This document shows positions 29,309 to 38,604 of a stretch of 64,000 bases of DNA, one piece after another; position 1 is the stretch's first letter, and the number at the start of each line of letters is the position of its first letter. The notes under the pieces were generated by a model, which worked only from the letters and a program-made list of their open reading frames with translations, did no database searches and was not told where the DNA came from. The position numbers were made by a program, and so were the translations under genes. The stretch spans positions 1 through 64,000 of the forward strand of contig JAGXFU010000008.1 in the NCBI GenBank assembly GCA_024637115.1, written 5' to 3'. Origin of the DNA: Actinomycetes bacterium. GTDB taxonomy: Bacteria > Actinomycetota > Coriobacteriia > Anaerosomatales > JAGXFU01.

Positions 29309-29679
29309 ACGGGGCACCAAGACGTGAATGGATCTCGGTAGGCTTCTCGATCGTTGCCGCGTTCGTGTGGGCATTCTTTGTTGCATTCAACGCGGTGTTC
29401 AGCGATGCCTTCGGTGTATCCCAGTACGTTGGGCTCATGGGCTATGTGCTTGCCGCATACGCAGTTCTCGGGACAGTGTTCGGTTTGATCTGGCCGGGCA
29501 AAGGATGGCGCTGGACATTCTGGCTCAGTTGGCCGGCAGCATTCGCACTCGGACTCTACTCCTTCAGCGAGCCACAGCAGATCGGATGGCACGCGGTGGT
29601 AATCGTTCTGGCCTTCGTTGGCGCATCGATCGGCGCGGCTGTCGGTGCGGGCGCCAGGCGATCCCGTGACCGTTCCTAG
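29305..29679 (+). CDS. Small four-helix membrane protein, unknown function
   Basis: A 124-residue hydrophobic protein with about four membrane helices and a basic C-terminus (GARRSRDRS). ATG 29305 overlaps the desulfidase stop. No family motif is recognised. It converges with a minus-strand gene, overlapping it by four bases. Confidence 0.62.
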   Translation: MNGAPRREWISVGFSIVAAFVWAFFVAFNAVFSDAFGVSQYVGLMGYVLAAYAVLGTVFGLIWPGKGWRWTFWLSWPAAFALGLYSFSEPQQIGWHAVVIVLAFVGASIGAAVGAGARRSRDRS

Positions 29680-29921
29680 TCGAACGTTCCGAGGGTACGA
29701 CCCCAGCCATGACCAACGATTGCAGAGTTCAGCTGGTCGCACAGCCTGTGACGGGGATAGTGCCCCGGGGGTAGTAACTCAAAGATGCCGATAACCTCCC
29801 GTGGGAGGTCCCAGCACTCCGCACGGAGGATGATCTCGAGGCGCGGTACAAGCTTCGTGTCGCGATAGAGCGTCTCGATCATTCGCTGAACGGTCTCGTG
29901 GTATTCGCGCAAATCGGTCAC
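29676..29921 (-). CDS. Conserved small protein, unknown function
   Basis: An 81-residue soluble protein with a helical start (VTDLREYHETVQRMIETLYRD) and a compact mixed tail rich in Trp, Pro and Gly. The GTG start at 29921 follows an AAGGAG site 4 bases upstream; the frame extends 38 codons further without a better site. The composition looks like a real folded protein, but no family is recognised. Confidence 0.5.
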   Translation of the reverse strand: MTDLREYHETVQRMIETLYRDTKLVPRLEIILRAECWDLPREVIGIFELLPPGHYPRHRLCDQLNSAIVGHGWGRTLGTFD

Positions 29922-30033
29922 GTGGCTCCTTGGCAGATGTGGAAGGTAGTAGTGTAGCGTGCCGCATGACTGTGCGCACGGGGTTGCGCATGGCAGTGCG
30001 TGGGGACACCATGGAGAGGGAGGGATTCTGCAC

Positions 30034-30780
30034 ATGGCGCTTCAGGAGACACCACCGCCCGGTTGGCCGCACACCGAGGCAGAGAAGTATCAGACGCACA
30101 TCTACCCCGAGGTCAGGCCACAGGAGTTCTTGCAGCCCGGCAAGAACATGCCCGCCGGCTCGGTGGAGCCGCCGGCTCGCACCAAAGGCCGGGGGTGCGG
30201 GTGTCTGTTCACGGTACTGATCCTGATTGCGATCATCGGAGTTGCCGCTGCCTATGTGGTTCCTCTGCTTGAGGGGCAGGGGGCATTCGATTCGGGTGCG
30301 GGGACAGAGGAATCCGCAGCCGAGGAGGCGTTCCTCCTTCAGTATCCGACATGGGATGTAGAGGCGGTCGACCGTCCGGACTCCGAACCGCTTTCCGTTC
30401 GTATCGTGGCCTGGGACTCCGATCGCAACATCGGCCGGATCGCCTTCCTCGATCCCGTTGACGGTGCATCCTCAGAATACGCATTGAGACCGATCACGGG
30501 TGAGGATTCGCAAGCGGTCGAGGAAGCCTTCCTCGACGCCTTCGCAGCGAGCTGGAGTGACGCAGCGGACTGGACATATATCCGTTTTGCGCAGCCGCCT
30601 GATGGGGCTGCCGATGGCGGGACATGGACGGTGTCGTATCGTCAGTGGGATGATGAGACACAGGAGTGGTCGGAGATTCGCGACACGATCGCAGAGCACA
30701 TGGCGGGAGGCGTATGGTACGTAGTCGGACCTGACTCGTCAGAACCAACGCCCCAGACCGAGGTAACGGAGACACCATAG
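30034..30780 (+). CDS. Single-pass membrane protein with extracytoplasmic domain, unknown function
   Basis: A 248-residue protein. A Pro-rich cytoplasmic N-terminus of about 56 residues leads to one helix (about 57-79), then an acidic exported domain with repeated Trp and aromatic residues (WDVEAVDRPDS, WSDAADWTYIRF). ATG 30034 follows GAGGGAGGGA. The methyltransferase gene starts directly at its stop. No enzyme motif is seen. Confidence 0.65.
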   Translation: MALQETPPPGWPHTEAEKYQTHIYPEVRPQEFLQPGKNMPAGSVEPPARTKGRGCGCLFTVLILIAIIGVAAAYVVPLLEGQGAFDSGAGTEESAAEEAFLLQYPTWDVEAVDRPDSEPLSVRIVAWDSDRNIGRIAFLDPVDGASSEYALRPITGEDSQAVEEAFLDAFAASWSDAADWTYIRFAQPPDGAADGGTWTVSYRQWDDETQEWSEIRDTIAEHMAGGVWYVVGPDSSEPTPQTEVTETP

Positions 30781-31368
30781 ATGGCCTACCTGAAGTTCGA
30801 TACGGCAAAGCTTGAGCGTCTCAACGACCCGGCGCGCTTCGAAACGATTCCGCCCGCGCGCCTATGGGATGCGCTCGGTGATCCATCAGATGTCACGACG
30901 ATCGTTGAGATCGGGGCGGGCACAGGACTCTTTGCAGCCGCATTTGCCGGTTTCATCCCTCACGGCATCGTCTATGCCGCGGACACCGAGGACGTGATGC
31001 TTGAGTGGATGCGCCTCAATCGACCTGAGGTCGGCGCCAGAAGGATCATCCCCGTGAAGTCGATGGAATCCCACGTCCCGCTCGAGGACGGAATCGCCGA
31101 TGTCGTCTACATGGTCAACCTGCACCACGAGCTGGCTGAGCCGGATGCGATGTACGCCGAGGCAAGACGTCTCGTGCGAGTCGGAGGCACGTTGCTCGTG
31201 GCTGACTGGGCCGCCACAGAGACGCCAAAAGGGCCACCGCTCGCGGTACGGGTCACAGCCGATGAGCTGGTAGAGTTCCTACAGCGCGCCGGGTTGGATG
31301 ACGTGATCGTTCACCAGGACGCGTTGCCATGGCACTCCCTGGTGACCGGCAGGCGAACAGGCAACTAG
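30781..31368 (+). CDS. Class I SAM-dependent methyltransferase
   Basis: A 195-residue enzyme with the SAM-binding glycine loop VEIGAGTGLFAAAFA, the acidic strand end VYAADTE, and motif VVYMVNLHHEL in a UbiE/Methyltransf_11-type Rossmann fold. The substrate is unknown. Its start abuts the upstream membrane protein stop with no spacer, so it is probably translationally coupled, and its end overlaps thrC (opposite strand) by four bases. Confidence 0.85.
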   Translation: MAYLKFDTAKLERLNDPARFETIPPARLWDALGDPSDVTTIVEIGAGTGLFAAAFAGFIPHGIVYAADTEDVMLEWMRLNRPEVGARRIIPVKSMESHVPLEDGIADVVYMVNLHHELAEPDAMYAEARRLVRVGGTLLVADWAATETPKGPPLAVRVTADELVEFLQRAGLDDVIVHQDALPWHSLVTGRRTGN

Positions 31369-32912
31369 CGCGCGAGCCACGATCGGACGGCAGCCTCAAC
31401 GCTTTCGCGTCCCGCTTCCACCACGCTGGCAAATCGCTCCTGGGCAGTATCGAGCTCTGCGAGCGCTTTCGGTACGCATGCACACGTGTCGCCAGCGAGT
31501 GCCTGAACGCGTGCGAGCATTTCGACTCCGGTAAGGTCAGCTGAATCTTCAGGCAGCGGAGCGTCATAGGCGATGCCCCGTAACGCTCTGAATACGTCGG
31601 TACCGAACTTGGCCCAATGTGCAGTCGATACCACAAGTACAGGATTCTGGTCGCGCGTACGCTCGGCGACCTCCCACGCGACTGCCGTGTGAGGATCCAT
31701 GAGGTAGCCGGTCTCATCAAAGATGCGCTTCACGGTAGCCAGGGCGTCATCATTGCTCACCCAGTCACCCACAAAGATCTCGCGCAGTGCCGCGAACGTC
31801 TCGCGATCGATCTGGAAGCGTTTCTCGGAAGCGAGCTGCCCCATCCATTCGCGGACCTTCTCCGGTCCGGCAAGGTGGTACAAGAGGCGCTCGAGGTTGC
31901 TCGATATCAGAATATCCATCGACGGCGACGGGGTGGTGACAAAGTCGCGTGCGGAGATGTCGTAGAGCCCTGTGGCGATGAAGTCGGCGAGCACGTTGTT
32001 CTCATTGCTTGCGCAGATGAGACGACCGATCGGCACGCCCATGAGCCGCGCGTAGTACGCGCCCAGGATGTTGCCAAAGTTGCCCGTGGGCACGCAGACA
32101 TCCATTGGTGCTCCGGGTTTCACGCCGCCGCTCGCAACCATGTCCGCGTATGCGCTTACGTAGTAGACGATCTGCGGAAGCAGCCGACCCCAGTTGATCG
32201 AGTTTGCCGAGGAAAGTTTGAGCGCATGCGTGTCGTGGAGCCACGCTGCGAATTCCTGGTCCGCGAACGCCTCTTTGACCGCACTCTGGCAATCGTCGAA
32301 ATTGCCTTGAACACCGAATACGCCAACGTTCTCACCGTGCTGCGTGATCATCTGTTTACGCTGGATATCAGAGACGCCGTCGGCGGGGTAGAACACCACG
32401 ATGCCCGTGTGATCGCGATCTGCGAACCCTTCCAGGGCAGCCTTGCCGGTGTCACCCGATGTGGCGACCAGAATCAGATAGTCGTCCTGAGCAAGCCCTC
32501 GCTCCTGCAGGATCTCAATTGACTCACTAAAGAACAGCGGCAGACACTGGAGCGCCATGTCCTTGAACGCGCTCGTGGGGCCGTGCCAGAGTTCGAGCAC
32601 GTGCATGTCGGGTCGAACCTCGACCACCGGGGCGATGCGCTCGTCGTCCCACTGGGCCCCGTACGCCTGCCGCATGAGCGCATCGATTCGAGTGGCGTCC
32701 ATATCAACGCCCAGGAGCGAGAAGATGGCGGCTGCTCGACGCCAGTAGGGCCATGAGGATAGAGCGTAGATCTCCTCGAGCAGGAGCTTGGGCAGCTTCT
32801 CAGGAACGTAGAGTCCGCCACCAGGGGCGATGCCCGTGACAATGGCCGAGGAGTACGTTGGGCGCGTGTTGTCGAGGCCGCGCGTATCGAGGTAGTGCGT
32901 CTCGTTTCTCAT
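31365..32912 (-). CDS. thrC: Threonine synthase
   Basis: A PLP enzyme converting O-phosphohomoserine to threonine. The 515 residues match the longer threonine synthase class, with N-terminal THYLDTRGL and GLYVPEKLP and the PLP lysine in GPTSAFKDMALQ (Lys117). ATSGDTGKAALEGF binds phosphate, and SANSINWGRLLPQ is the characteristic later motif. ATG 32912 begins the family-typical N-terminus. It is divergent from the ApgM-like gene, which may supply its substrate. Confidence 0.95.
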   Translation of the reverse strand: MRNETHYLDTRGLDNTRPTYSSAIVTGIAPGGGLYVPEKLPKLLLEEIYALSSWPYWRRAAAIFSLLGVDMDATRIDALMRQAYGAQWDDERIAPVVEVRPDMHVLELWHGPTSAFKDMALQCLPLFFSESIEILQERGLAQDDYLILVATSGDTGKAALEGFADRDHTGIVVFYPADGVSDIQRKQMITQHGENVGVFGVQGNFDDCQSAVKEAFADQEFAAWLHDTHALKLSSANSINWGRLLPQIVYYVSAYADMVASGGVKPGAPMDVCVPTGNFGNILGAYYARLMGVPIGRLICASNENNVLADFIATGLYDISARDFVTTPSPSMDILISSNLERLLYHLAGPEKVREWMGQLASEKRFQIDRETFAALREIFVGDWVSNDDALATVKRIFDETGYLMDPHTAVAWEVAERTRDQNPVLVVSTAHWAKFGTDVFRALRGIAYDAPLPEDSADLTGVEMLARVQALAGDTCACVPKALAELDTAQERFASVVEAGRESVEAAVRSWLAR

Positions 32913-33109
32913 GCGTGCAATCCTACCTGATTGTGCATGTCAGATGCAGGCGGCGCTCAGAAAGAGACCGCGCTCCGGTGTGAGCACGGCCTCTCCTGTC
33001 ACACATATTTGCTCGTGTTGTTTCCCACCGTGCGCATCCGATGCAATCCTGTTGTACCCTGTATGTGCAGCACACAATGCTTGGGCACGCGTACACCGAG
33101 GGGTTCCGC

Positions 33110-34294
33110 ATGAAGTACTGCGTCATCATCCTTGACGGCGCCGCAGGGTGGCCGCTTCCTGAACTCGGGGGACGTACGACCCTTCAGGCAGCCTCTACGC
33201 CGAACCTCGACATGATGGCGCGATCCGGAACGACCGGACTCGCGGTCACCGTGCCGGAGAATACCGAACCCTCATCATCGGCTGCGTGTACCTCCATCCT
33301 CGGCTATGACCCCATTGAAGACTGCGTGGGACGCGGCGCGATCGAAGCCGCCAGCATGGGCATCGAGTTGGCCGACGATGAGGTCGCCCTGAGACTGAAT
33401 CTCGTCTCGCTCGATGATGGCGTGATGCGCAGCTACGCCGGCGGTCACATCACCACGGACGACGCACGCGAGATCATCGAGGAACTCGGGAGCGCGCTGG
33501 GAAACGAGACGTTTCGCTTCTATCCCGGTGTTGCCTATCGGCATATTCTCGTGGTCAAGGGTCATCCGGAACTGCTCGATCTTGGATATACGCCCCCGCA
33601 CGACATCACGGATCGGCCGATCGCCAACCACGTACCCCGCGGTAACGGTGCGGAACTCCTTCTTGAGTTGATGGACCGCGCACGGCTCGTTCTCCAGCAC
33701 AACGCCACGGTGAAGCGTCGGATCTCCGAGGGAGAGTTATCAGTTACCGACATCTGGCCGTTCTGGCCGGGGGCGCGACCGGACGGGATGGTCTCTTTCA
33801 CCGAGAAGCGCGGTGTGCGGGCTGTGATGACCTCGGGCGTCGATCTGCTCAACGGACTGGCCGTGCTTGCCGGAATCCACCGCCTCACCATCATGGGAGT
33901 CTCTGACGGTCCGGACAACGACTACGCTGCACAGGCGGCCGGTGGGCTCTCTGCACTCGATAAGCACGACCTGGTTATCGTTCACGTGGAATCTCCGGAT
34001 GAGGCCGGTCATGCAGGTGACATGGAGGCTAAGCTCAAGGCGATTGAAGCGATCGATCATGAGGTCGTACGTCGGGCGTTGCGTTACCCGGGGCCGCTGC
34101 GCATTCTTGCTATGCCCGATCACCCCACGCCTGTCGCTCTCAAGACTCACGTGGGCGAGGCTGTTCCGTTCGTGCTCTACGGGCCCGGTGTGCAGGCCAA
34201 CGGAGCCGATGGCTACGACGAGAGCAGCGCGGGAGGGACCGGGTTGTTCCTTGATCCCGGTCATTCGGTGATGGACTTACTTCTTGACAGATAG
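33110..34294 (+). CDS. ApgM-like phosphotransfer enzyme, candidate homoserine kinase
   Basis: A 394-residue alkaline-phosphatase-superfamily protein of the archaeal-type cofactor-independent phosphoglycerate mutase group. It has the metal Asp9 in ILDGAAGWP, the Ser nucleophile region TEPSSSAACTSILGYDP, and VHVESPDEAGH and PDHPTP metal ligands. A subgroup found beside thrC has been proposed to be homoserine kinase, and this gene is divergent from thrC with no thrB visible. Mutase activity remains the alternative. ATG 33110 follows GAGGGG; upstream in-frame codons lack a site. Confidence 0.85.
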   Translation: MKYCVIILDGAAGWPLPELGGRTTLQAASTPNLDMMARSGTTGLAVTVPENTEPSSSAACTSILGYDPIEDCVGRGAIEAASMGIELADDEVALRLNLVSLDDGVMRSYAGGHITTDDAREIIEELGSALGNETFRFYPGVAYRHILVVKGHPELLDLGYTPPHDITDRPIANHVPRGNGAELLLELMDRARLVLQHNATVKRRISEGELSVTDIWPFWPGARPDGMVSFTEKRGVRAVMTSGVDLLNGLAVLAGIHRLTIMGVSDGPDNDYAAQAAGGLSALDKHDLVIVHVESPDEAGHAGDMEAKLKAIEAIDHEVVRRALRYPGPLRILAMPDHPTPVALKTHVGEAVPFVLYGPGVQANGADGYDESSAGGTGLFLDPGHSVMDLLLDR

Positions 34295-34306
34295 GGGGTC
34301 GCCACG

Positions 34307-35278
34307 GTGAGCCCCCTTATGCTCTGGGCAATCGTGTTCGTTGGAGCGCTGCTTGTTCTCGTGTTCTCCGCAGATTGGTTCACCGACGGAGCCGAGGAGC
34401 TCGGACTGTATCTCGGGATGCCTGCCTATGTGGTGGGCGTTACCATCGTTGCGATCGGCACCTCGCTGCCTGAGCTGGTTTCCTCGGTGATTGCTGTGTC
34501 TCAAGGCTCTCCCGAGATCGTGGCCGGCAATGTCGTGGGCTCGAACATCACGAACATCTTCTTGGTGCTCGGGTTTGCCGCGATCATTGGTAAGCGGCTT
34601 TCTGTGACCCACGAGATCATCCATGTGGACCTGCCCATGCTCGTGGCGTCGGCGGCCTTCCTGTGGCTGTCTGTCAGGGACGGACAGGTGACCGCGTTCG
34701 AGGGCGCGCTCCTGGTGGGCGGTGCGGTTGTCTACCTTCTCTACGCCGTGAACATCTCGCGTCAGAGAGGGCGGCTGCATGAGGAGATAGAGGAAGACTT
34801 GGAGGAGGAGCTGGGCGTATACCCCGGAGTCTTCGACAAGATGGTGTGGGTGCGTCTGCTGGGCGGAGCCGCGCTTCTGTACGTGGGTGCCGAGTACACC
34901 GTACGGAGCGTCATCCACCTCTCGTCGCTCATGAATATCGGCGCCGATGTGATTGCGATATCGGCGGTCGCCCTGGGTACGTCGCTGCCGGAGCTCGTGG
35001 TGTCGGTGAACGCCGCGCGACGTGGCAACCTGGAGATTGCGATGGGTAATGTACTTGGCTCAAGCGTGTTCAACAGCTTTGCTGTCCTGGGTATCCCGGC
35101 GTTGATCACGCCGCTTCCGGTCAAGCCTGAGGTCCTTGAGGTGGGTGTGCCGGCGATGCTTGTGGCCGCGCTCCTGTACTTCTTCATGGCGCAGGATCGC
35201 GAGATCACCCGATGGGAAGGGTGGCTGCTCATGCTGTTCTACGTATTGTTTTTGGGCACGCTCTTTGGCCTCGCCTGA
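34307..35278 (+). CDS. Calcium/sodium exchanger, CaCA family (YrbG-like)
   Basis: A 323-residue antiporter with 10 or more helices. The two inverted alpha-repeats are plain: GTSLPELVSSVIAV with GNVVGSNITNIF, and GTSLPELVVSVNAA with GNVLGSSVFNSF. An acidic loop (HEEIEEDLEEELG) joins the halves. The start is GTG with GGGGGT upstream, 12 bases after the preceding stop. It probably exports Ca2+ against Na+ or H+. Confidence 0.92.
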   Translation: MSPLMLWAIVFVGALLVLVFSADWFTDGAEELGLYLGMPAYVVGVTIVAIGTSLPELVSSVIAVSQGSPEIVAGNVVGSNITNIFLVLGFAAIIGKRLSVTHEIIHVDLPMLVASAAFLWLSVRDGQVTAFEGALLVGGAVVYLLYAVNISRQRGRLHEEIEEDLEEELGVYPGVFDKMVWVRLLGGAALLYVGAEYTVRSVIHLSSLMNIGADVIAISAVALGTSLPELVVSVNAARRGNLEIAMGNVLGSSVFNSFAVLGIPALITPLPVKPEVLEVGVPAMLVAALLYFFMAQDREITRWEGWLLMLFYVLFLGTLFGLA

Positions 35279-35279
35279 C

Positions 35280-35888
35280 TTAGATCTTTCCTGCGAGAAT
35301 CCTCCCGAGTGAGCGCGCCTTGTCGCGCTCCCAGTCCTCGACTTCCGGATGACGCCAGGTGTTGGTCACCGACAATGAGCCGATCGTGCGAATCCCGCTG
35401 TGGCCCAGGACGCTTCTGAGCTCTCGTACCGGTCCCGTCGTGTATCCAAAGAACGTGGCAAGAGGTTCCGGTGCCTTGCATGCGGTGATGATCACCGCGC
35501 GTCGTGCTGCTCGGGCTACCGGCGAGTAGGGAATCTCGCGCGGACCCATCCCGGGGAGACGAAGCTGACCGGAGTCGGGGAAGTAACTCGCGATGCGGTC
35601 CAGGAGGGCCTGTGTGCGCTCATCGGCATGCCTGAAGTAGGATTCGGTGCCAACGATCACGCCGTCTGCCTGAGCGATGCGTTCGGCAAGTCCGGGTAGG
35701 TCGTCTGAGATCTTGCAGTGCCCCGTGAGTTTGCACATGCCGCAGGCCGTGCAGTAGCGCACATCCAGGTCGACCAGGCGCACGCGATCCACCGTGGCGC
35801 CCGCAGCCTCGGCGGCAAGACACGCCGTATCGACAGATGTTGCTACCGCGCCGGGATAGCGTGTGGCGTCTATCGCAATGATCCTCAC
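35280..35888 (-). CDS. NADPH-dependent FMN reductase/flavodoxin-like protein
   Basis: A 202-residue flavodoxin-fold protein with the family CTACGMCKLTGHC motif followed by DD, the FMN phosphate loop near the N-terminus, and GTESYFRHADERTQALLDR. It likely transfers electrons from NAD(P)H to FMN and then to small acceptors. It overlaps the PadR regulator by four bases, so the regulator probably controls it. Confidence 0.85.
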   Translation of the reverse strand: MRIIAIDATRYPGAVATSVDTACLAAEAAGATVDRVRLVDLDVRYCTACGMCKLTGHCKISDDLPGLAERIAQADGVIVGTESYFRHADERTQALLDRIASYFPDSGQLRLPGMGPREIPYSPVARAARRAVIITACKAPEPLATFFGYTTGPVRELRSVLGHSGIRTIGSLSVTNTWRHPEVEDWERDKARSLGRILAGKI

Positions 35889-36502
35889 CGGGTTTCTCCT
35901 CCCGTATCCCCATTGAGCCCGAATAAGCGCTTCTGAGGCGCGCTCCCGCGTTCCTGCGCCTCGGCTTCCGCACGCAGCGTTTCCAGTGCATCGTCGAGCC
36001 AGTCGATGTTGGCCCGTTCAGTCGACATGGCTGCCTCAAGGGTCATCTGCGCGAACTCATCACGTCGCGACAGGCGCTTCTTGCCCTTGAGCAATCCGGA
36101 GAGCTGTTGTCTCAGATCCCCGAGCCGTTGCTGATGGAAGGAGCGGGACTCTCGCAAGACCTCAGCAAGAGAGTCATCGGTGAGGTGCTCGGCGAAGTAC
36201 AGCTGAATGAGGAAGGGGTCGCGATAGGGGGGAGGCTCGTGTGCCGAGGAAAGCCACTCCCCAAGTGCGTCTCTGCCCGAGGGGGTGAGCTTGAATACCC
36301 TGCGCGAAGGTTTGGCTGTCTGTGCGACATGCCGGGATGTCACCAGGTGGTCGCGCTCGAGGCGATCAAGCGTGCGATACACCTGGGCCTGATCGGCCGT
36401 CCAGAAGTGTCGGGCCTGCGTATCGAAGCAGCGGGTCTTCAGGTCGTAGCCTGACTGGTCCGCTTCGGACAAGAAGCCCAATATTGCGAAGTCGAGCGAC
36501 AT
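35885..36502 (-). CDS. PadR family transcriptional regulator
   Basis: A 205-residue winged-helix regulator. FAILGFLSEADQSGYDLK and QVYRTLDRLERDHLV form the PadR DNA-binding domain, and the Vir-type C-terminal helices (LERVLRESRSFHQQRL-like) mediate dimerisation. It probably represses the overlapping reductase gene. A perfect ATATAT-centred palindrome just upstream is the likely autoregulatory operator. Confidence 0.9.
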   Translation of the reverse strand: MSLDFAILGFLSEADQSGYDLKTRCFDTQARHFWTADQAQVYRTLDRLERDHLVTSRHVAQTAKPSRRVFKLTPSGRDALGEWLSSAHEPPPYRDPFLIQLYFAEHLTDDSLAEVLRESRSFHQQRLGDLRQQLSGLLKGKKRLSRRDEFAQMTLEAAMSTERANIDWLDDALETLRAEAEAQERGSAPQKRLFGLNGDTGGETR

Positions 36503-36516
36503 CTCTGTCCTCTAGA

Positions 36517-36557
36517 GTCATATATGACAAGACGAGTATAGGACAAAACATATATGT
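36517..36557. promoter_or_regulatory. Operator pair for the PadR operon
   Basis: GTCATATATGAC (36517-36528) is a perfect 12-base palindrome, and ACATATATGT (36548-36557) is a second. They lie 15 to 55 bases upstream of the PadR start codon on the minus strand, in the promoter position, 31 bases apart and thus about three helical turns. Confidence 0.6.
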
Positions 36558-36687
36558 GGCACAAGTCTCAAGTATGGATAGAGATACAGGGGAATAGTGC
36601 CTGGTTGTGGGCATGCAGGGGAGACTCAGGTATGAGTAGAGGGTTTGCCTGAACCAAAGCCAGAGGCGGTTTGACCCCGAACGCACA

Positions 36688-36711
36688 ACGAGACCCCCTT
36701 GGGGGCCTCGT
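36688..36711 (-). terminator. Hairpin downstream of the SHOCT protein gene
   Basis: Arms ACGAG-A-CCCCC and GGGGG-C-CTCGT enclose a TT loop, 29 bases past the minus-strand stop at 36740. Stem strength supports a terminator for that gene. Confidence 0.6.
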
Positions 36712-36739
36712 CGCACGGGAAGGGAGGGAGGTACCTGGT

Positions 36740-36934
36740 CTAGCTATTCATGATTCGTACGATCCTGTTGTACTCATCATGGTCGATCTCGCCGCGGTGT
36801 AGGCGTTCCGCGGCGATACGGGCAACGATGTCCCCGCTCGGAGGGCTGGCTTGTGTGGCCGGACGAAGATCCTCTACCGCTTGATACGCGAGGAACGCAA
36901 ACGCGCCGATCGCGAACAGTGGAATGATGAACAT
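36740..36934 (-). CDS. Small SHOCT-domain membrane protein
   Basis: A 64-residue protein. An N-terminal membrane helix (MFIIPLFAIGAFAFLAY) is followed by a short linker and the SHOCT-type tail IAAERLHRGEIDHDEYNRIVRIM. The family occurs on small membrane proteins of unknown role. ATG 36934 is chosen for an AGAGGGG site seven bases upstream. It stands alone with its own terminator. Confidence 0.72.
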   Translation of the reverse strand: MFIIPLFAIGAFAFLAYQAVEDLRPATQASPPSGDIVARIAAERLHRGEIDHDEYNRIVRIMNS

Positions 36935-37059
36935 CCGACACACCCCTCTCTGCATCCGTGGCGATCCGTCAATGGCCGTGGGTATCGTTCCGTGGTGTAA
37001 GTATCACCAACAGGTGCGAAGCAGTGATGAAGGCGTTGTGGAGAATCCGTGAAGCCGTG

Positions 37060-38028
37060 TCAGGCGGATTCAGCCACAGGATCCGCGACAGGCGCCGGGC
37101 TTGTCGCACTACGTGGCGAACGCGTTGGTGCGGTCGTGGTGAGTGCGACTCCCATAACGATCACCGACATCCCGGCAATGACCCAGATGTCGAGCGGCTC
37201 GGAGAGAACCGCCCATCCCAGGAGCACGGCGACAACCGGGTTCACGAACGCGTAGGTCATGACCTTGGATGTGGGCACGTTGCGCAACAGCCAGACGAAT
37301 GAGGTGAAGGCAACGCAAGAGCCCATCAGTATCAGGTAGAGCAGGGCGCCGAGCCCTGACGGAGTGAGTGTGACCTGAGACCACTCTCCGCCGATCGTGG
37401 CGATGACGGAGAGCACGATGCCCGCGGTGAGCATTTCGTACGCGGTCGCCACGATCGCGTCGGTCTTTACCGGGCGGCGCTTAGAGATGAACGAGCCCGT
37501 TGTCCAGAGTGCTGTGGCGAGAATCTCAAGTCCGATACCCAGGAGTTCGCTCTTTCCTCCGCTTATGCCGGTGAGGCGGGGGTAGAGCAGCAGTCCCAGT
37601 CCCGAGAGGCCCAGGACGATTCCCAAGTAGCCTCTCCACGTTGGCCGCTCTACATCGGGCATGACGGAGTCGATTACCGCGGCCCACAGTGGAAGGGCGG
37701 CAAGAATGAGCGCGGCGAGCCCACTTGGAATGTGCTGCTCAGCGAGGTAGGTGAAATACTGTCCTCCGAGCAGAAGAAAGAGGCCAACCGTGATGATCGT
37801 GCGTCGATCCCGTATGGAGACCTTCAGGCTCGTTCCTCGCATGCGTGCGAATCCGAGCAGTATGAGACCGGCGGGAATGAGACGCAGGGCAAGAAAGCCG
37901 GCCGGAGGCATATCCGCGTCAAGGCCGATGCGAATCGCGAGATACGTGGTCCCCCATACTATATAAAGGGTCGCAAATGCCACAACGAGCTTGGCCGTTC
38001 GAGGCCATGTAGTCGGGTTGAGCCCCAC
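37060..38028 (-). CDS. EamA/DMT family transporter
   Basis: A 322-residue inner-membrane protein with ten predicted helices in two EamA repeats: LYIVWGTTYLAIRIGL and ALWTTGSFISKRR mark the repeat starts. RhtA/YedA-like relatives export amino acids or metabolites; the substrate here is unknown. A Pro/Ser/Thr-rich tail of about 30 residues extends past the last helix. It is divergent from the two-CW gene. Confidence 0.88.
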   Translation of the reverse strand: MGLNPTTWPRTAKLVVAFATLYIVWGTTYLAIRIGLDADMPPAGFLALRLIPAGLILLGFARMRGTSLKVSIRDRRTIITVGLFLLLGGQYFTYLAEQHIPSGLAALILAALPLWAAVIDSVMPDVERPTWRGYLGIVLGLSGLGLLLYPRLTGISGGKSELLGIGLEILATALWTTGSFISKRRPVKTDAIVATAYEMLTAGIVLSVIATIGGEWSQVTLTPSGLGALLYLILMGSCVAFTSFVWLLRNVPTSKVMTYAFVNPVVAVLLGWAVLSEPLDIWVIAGMSVIVMGVALTTTAPTRSPRSATSPAPVADPVAESA

Positions 38029-38259
38029 GGGAGTGTCCCTTTCCCCAGTAAAAATGTCTGCCCAGTCTAGCGCTGCGCAGCACGGCTGTCAGGTACCCCG
38101 AATGGCTCCGAGCGAGCCGGTGGATTTCCGCCTTTCACCCTGACATTTGCGCCGTTCACCTAAGCATCGCTGCCGAGAGTCGGCACGTGGCACAATTCAT
38201 GCTCCACCGCGCTGTACGGGAAGAGCGCTCATGCGCACATGACCAGGCAAGGGTAGGTT

Positions 38260-38559
38260 TTGACCGAACGAGGACTCAACTGTTGGGAGTACCAGGGCTG
38301 TGGACGCGGACCCGCTAATGGCGGGACGTGTCCGACTGCGTCCGTCGATGCGCTTGATGGGACCCACGAGGGAGTCGGGGCCGGGCGCGCATGTTGGGTC
38401 GTGGCCGACACACTCTGTGAAGGCGAGCCGTCTGGTTCGTTCGAGCGCAAGATGTCCATGTGCCGCAAATGCGCGTTTTATCACCGCGTTGCGGTGGAGC
38501 AAGGCCTTGACTATGTTTCCAGCGAGGATCTGCACGAGCGCTATTGCTCGATCGGCTGA
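38260..38559 (+). CDS. Two-CW domain cysteine-rich small protein
   Basis: A 99-residue protein. Two CW units (LNCWEYQGCGRG, then GRACWVVADTLCEG) and a final CRKCAFYHR with YCSIG give eight or more cysteines, consistent with metal or cluster binding. It begins at TTG with an AAGGGTAGG stretch upstream. Such proteins are found alone or fused to signalling domains in anaerobes, and their function is unknown. A longer minus-strand frame across it is rejected. Confidence 0.7.
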   Translation: MTERGLNCWEYQGCGRGPANGGTCPTASVDALDGTHEGVGAGRACWVVADTLCEGEPSGSFERKMSMCRKCAFYHRVAVEQGLDYVSSEDLHERYCSIG

Positions 38560-38592
38560 TCCCGCGCGGCTCGGCGTGTTCGCGCCCTGCGC

Positions 38593-38598
38593 TACAAT
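38593..38598 (+). promoter_or_regulatory. -10 element, leaderless start for the NUDIX gene
   Basis: TACAAT lies 6 bases before ATG 38605, with no Shine-Dalgarno sequence between. The transcript would begin at or next to the start codon. Confidence 0.55.
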
Positions 38599-38604
38599 CA
38601 CCCC

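Noticed and set aside
38131-38165. Possible actinobacterial Pho-box (two TTCACC copies)
   Set aside because: Only two copies 21 bases apart, no clear third repeat, and neighbouring genes have no phosphate link.
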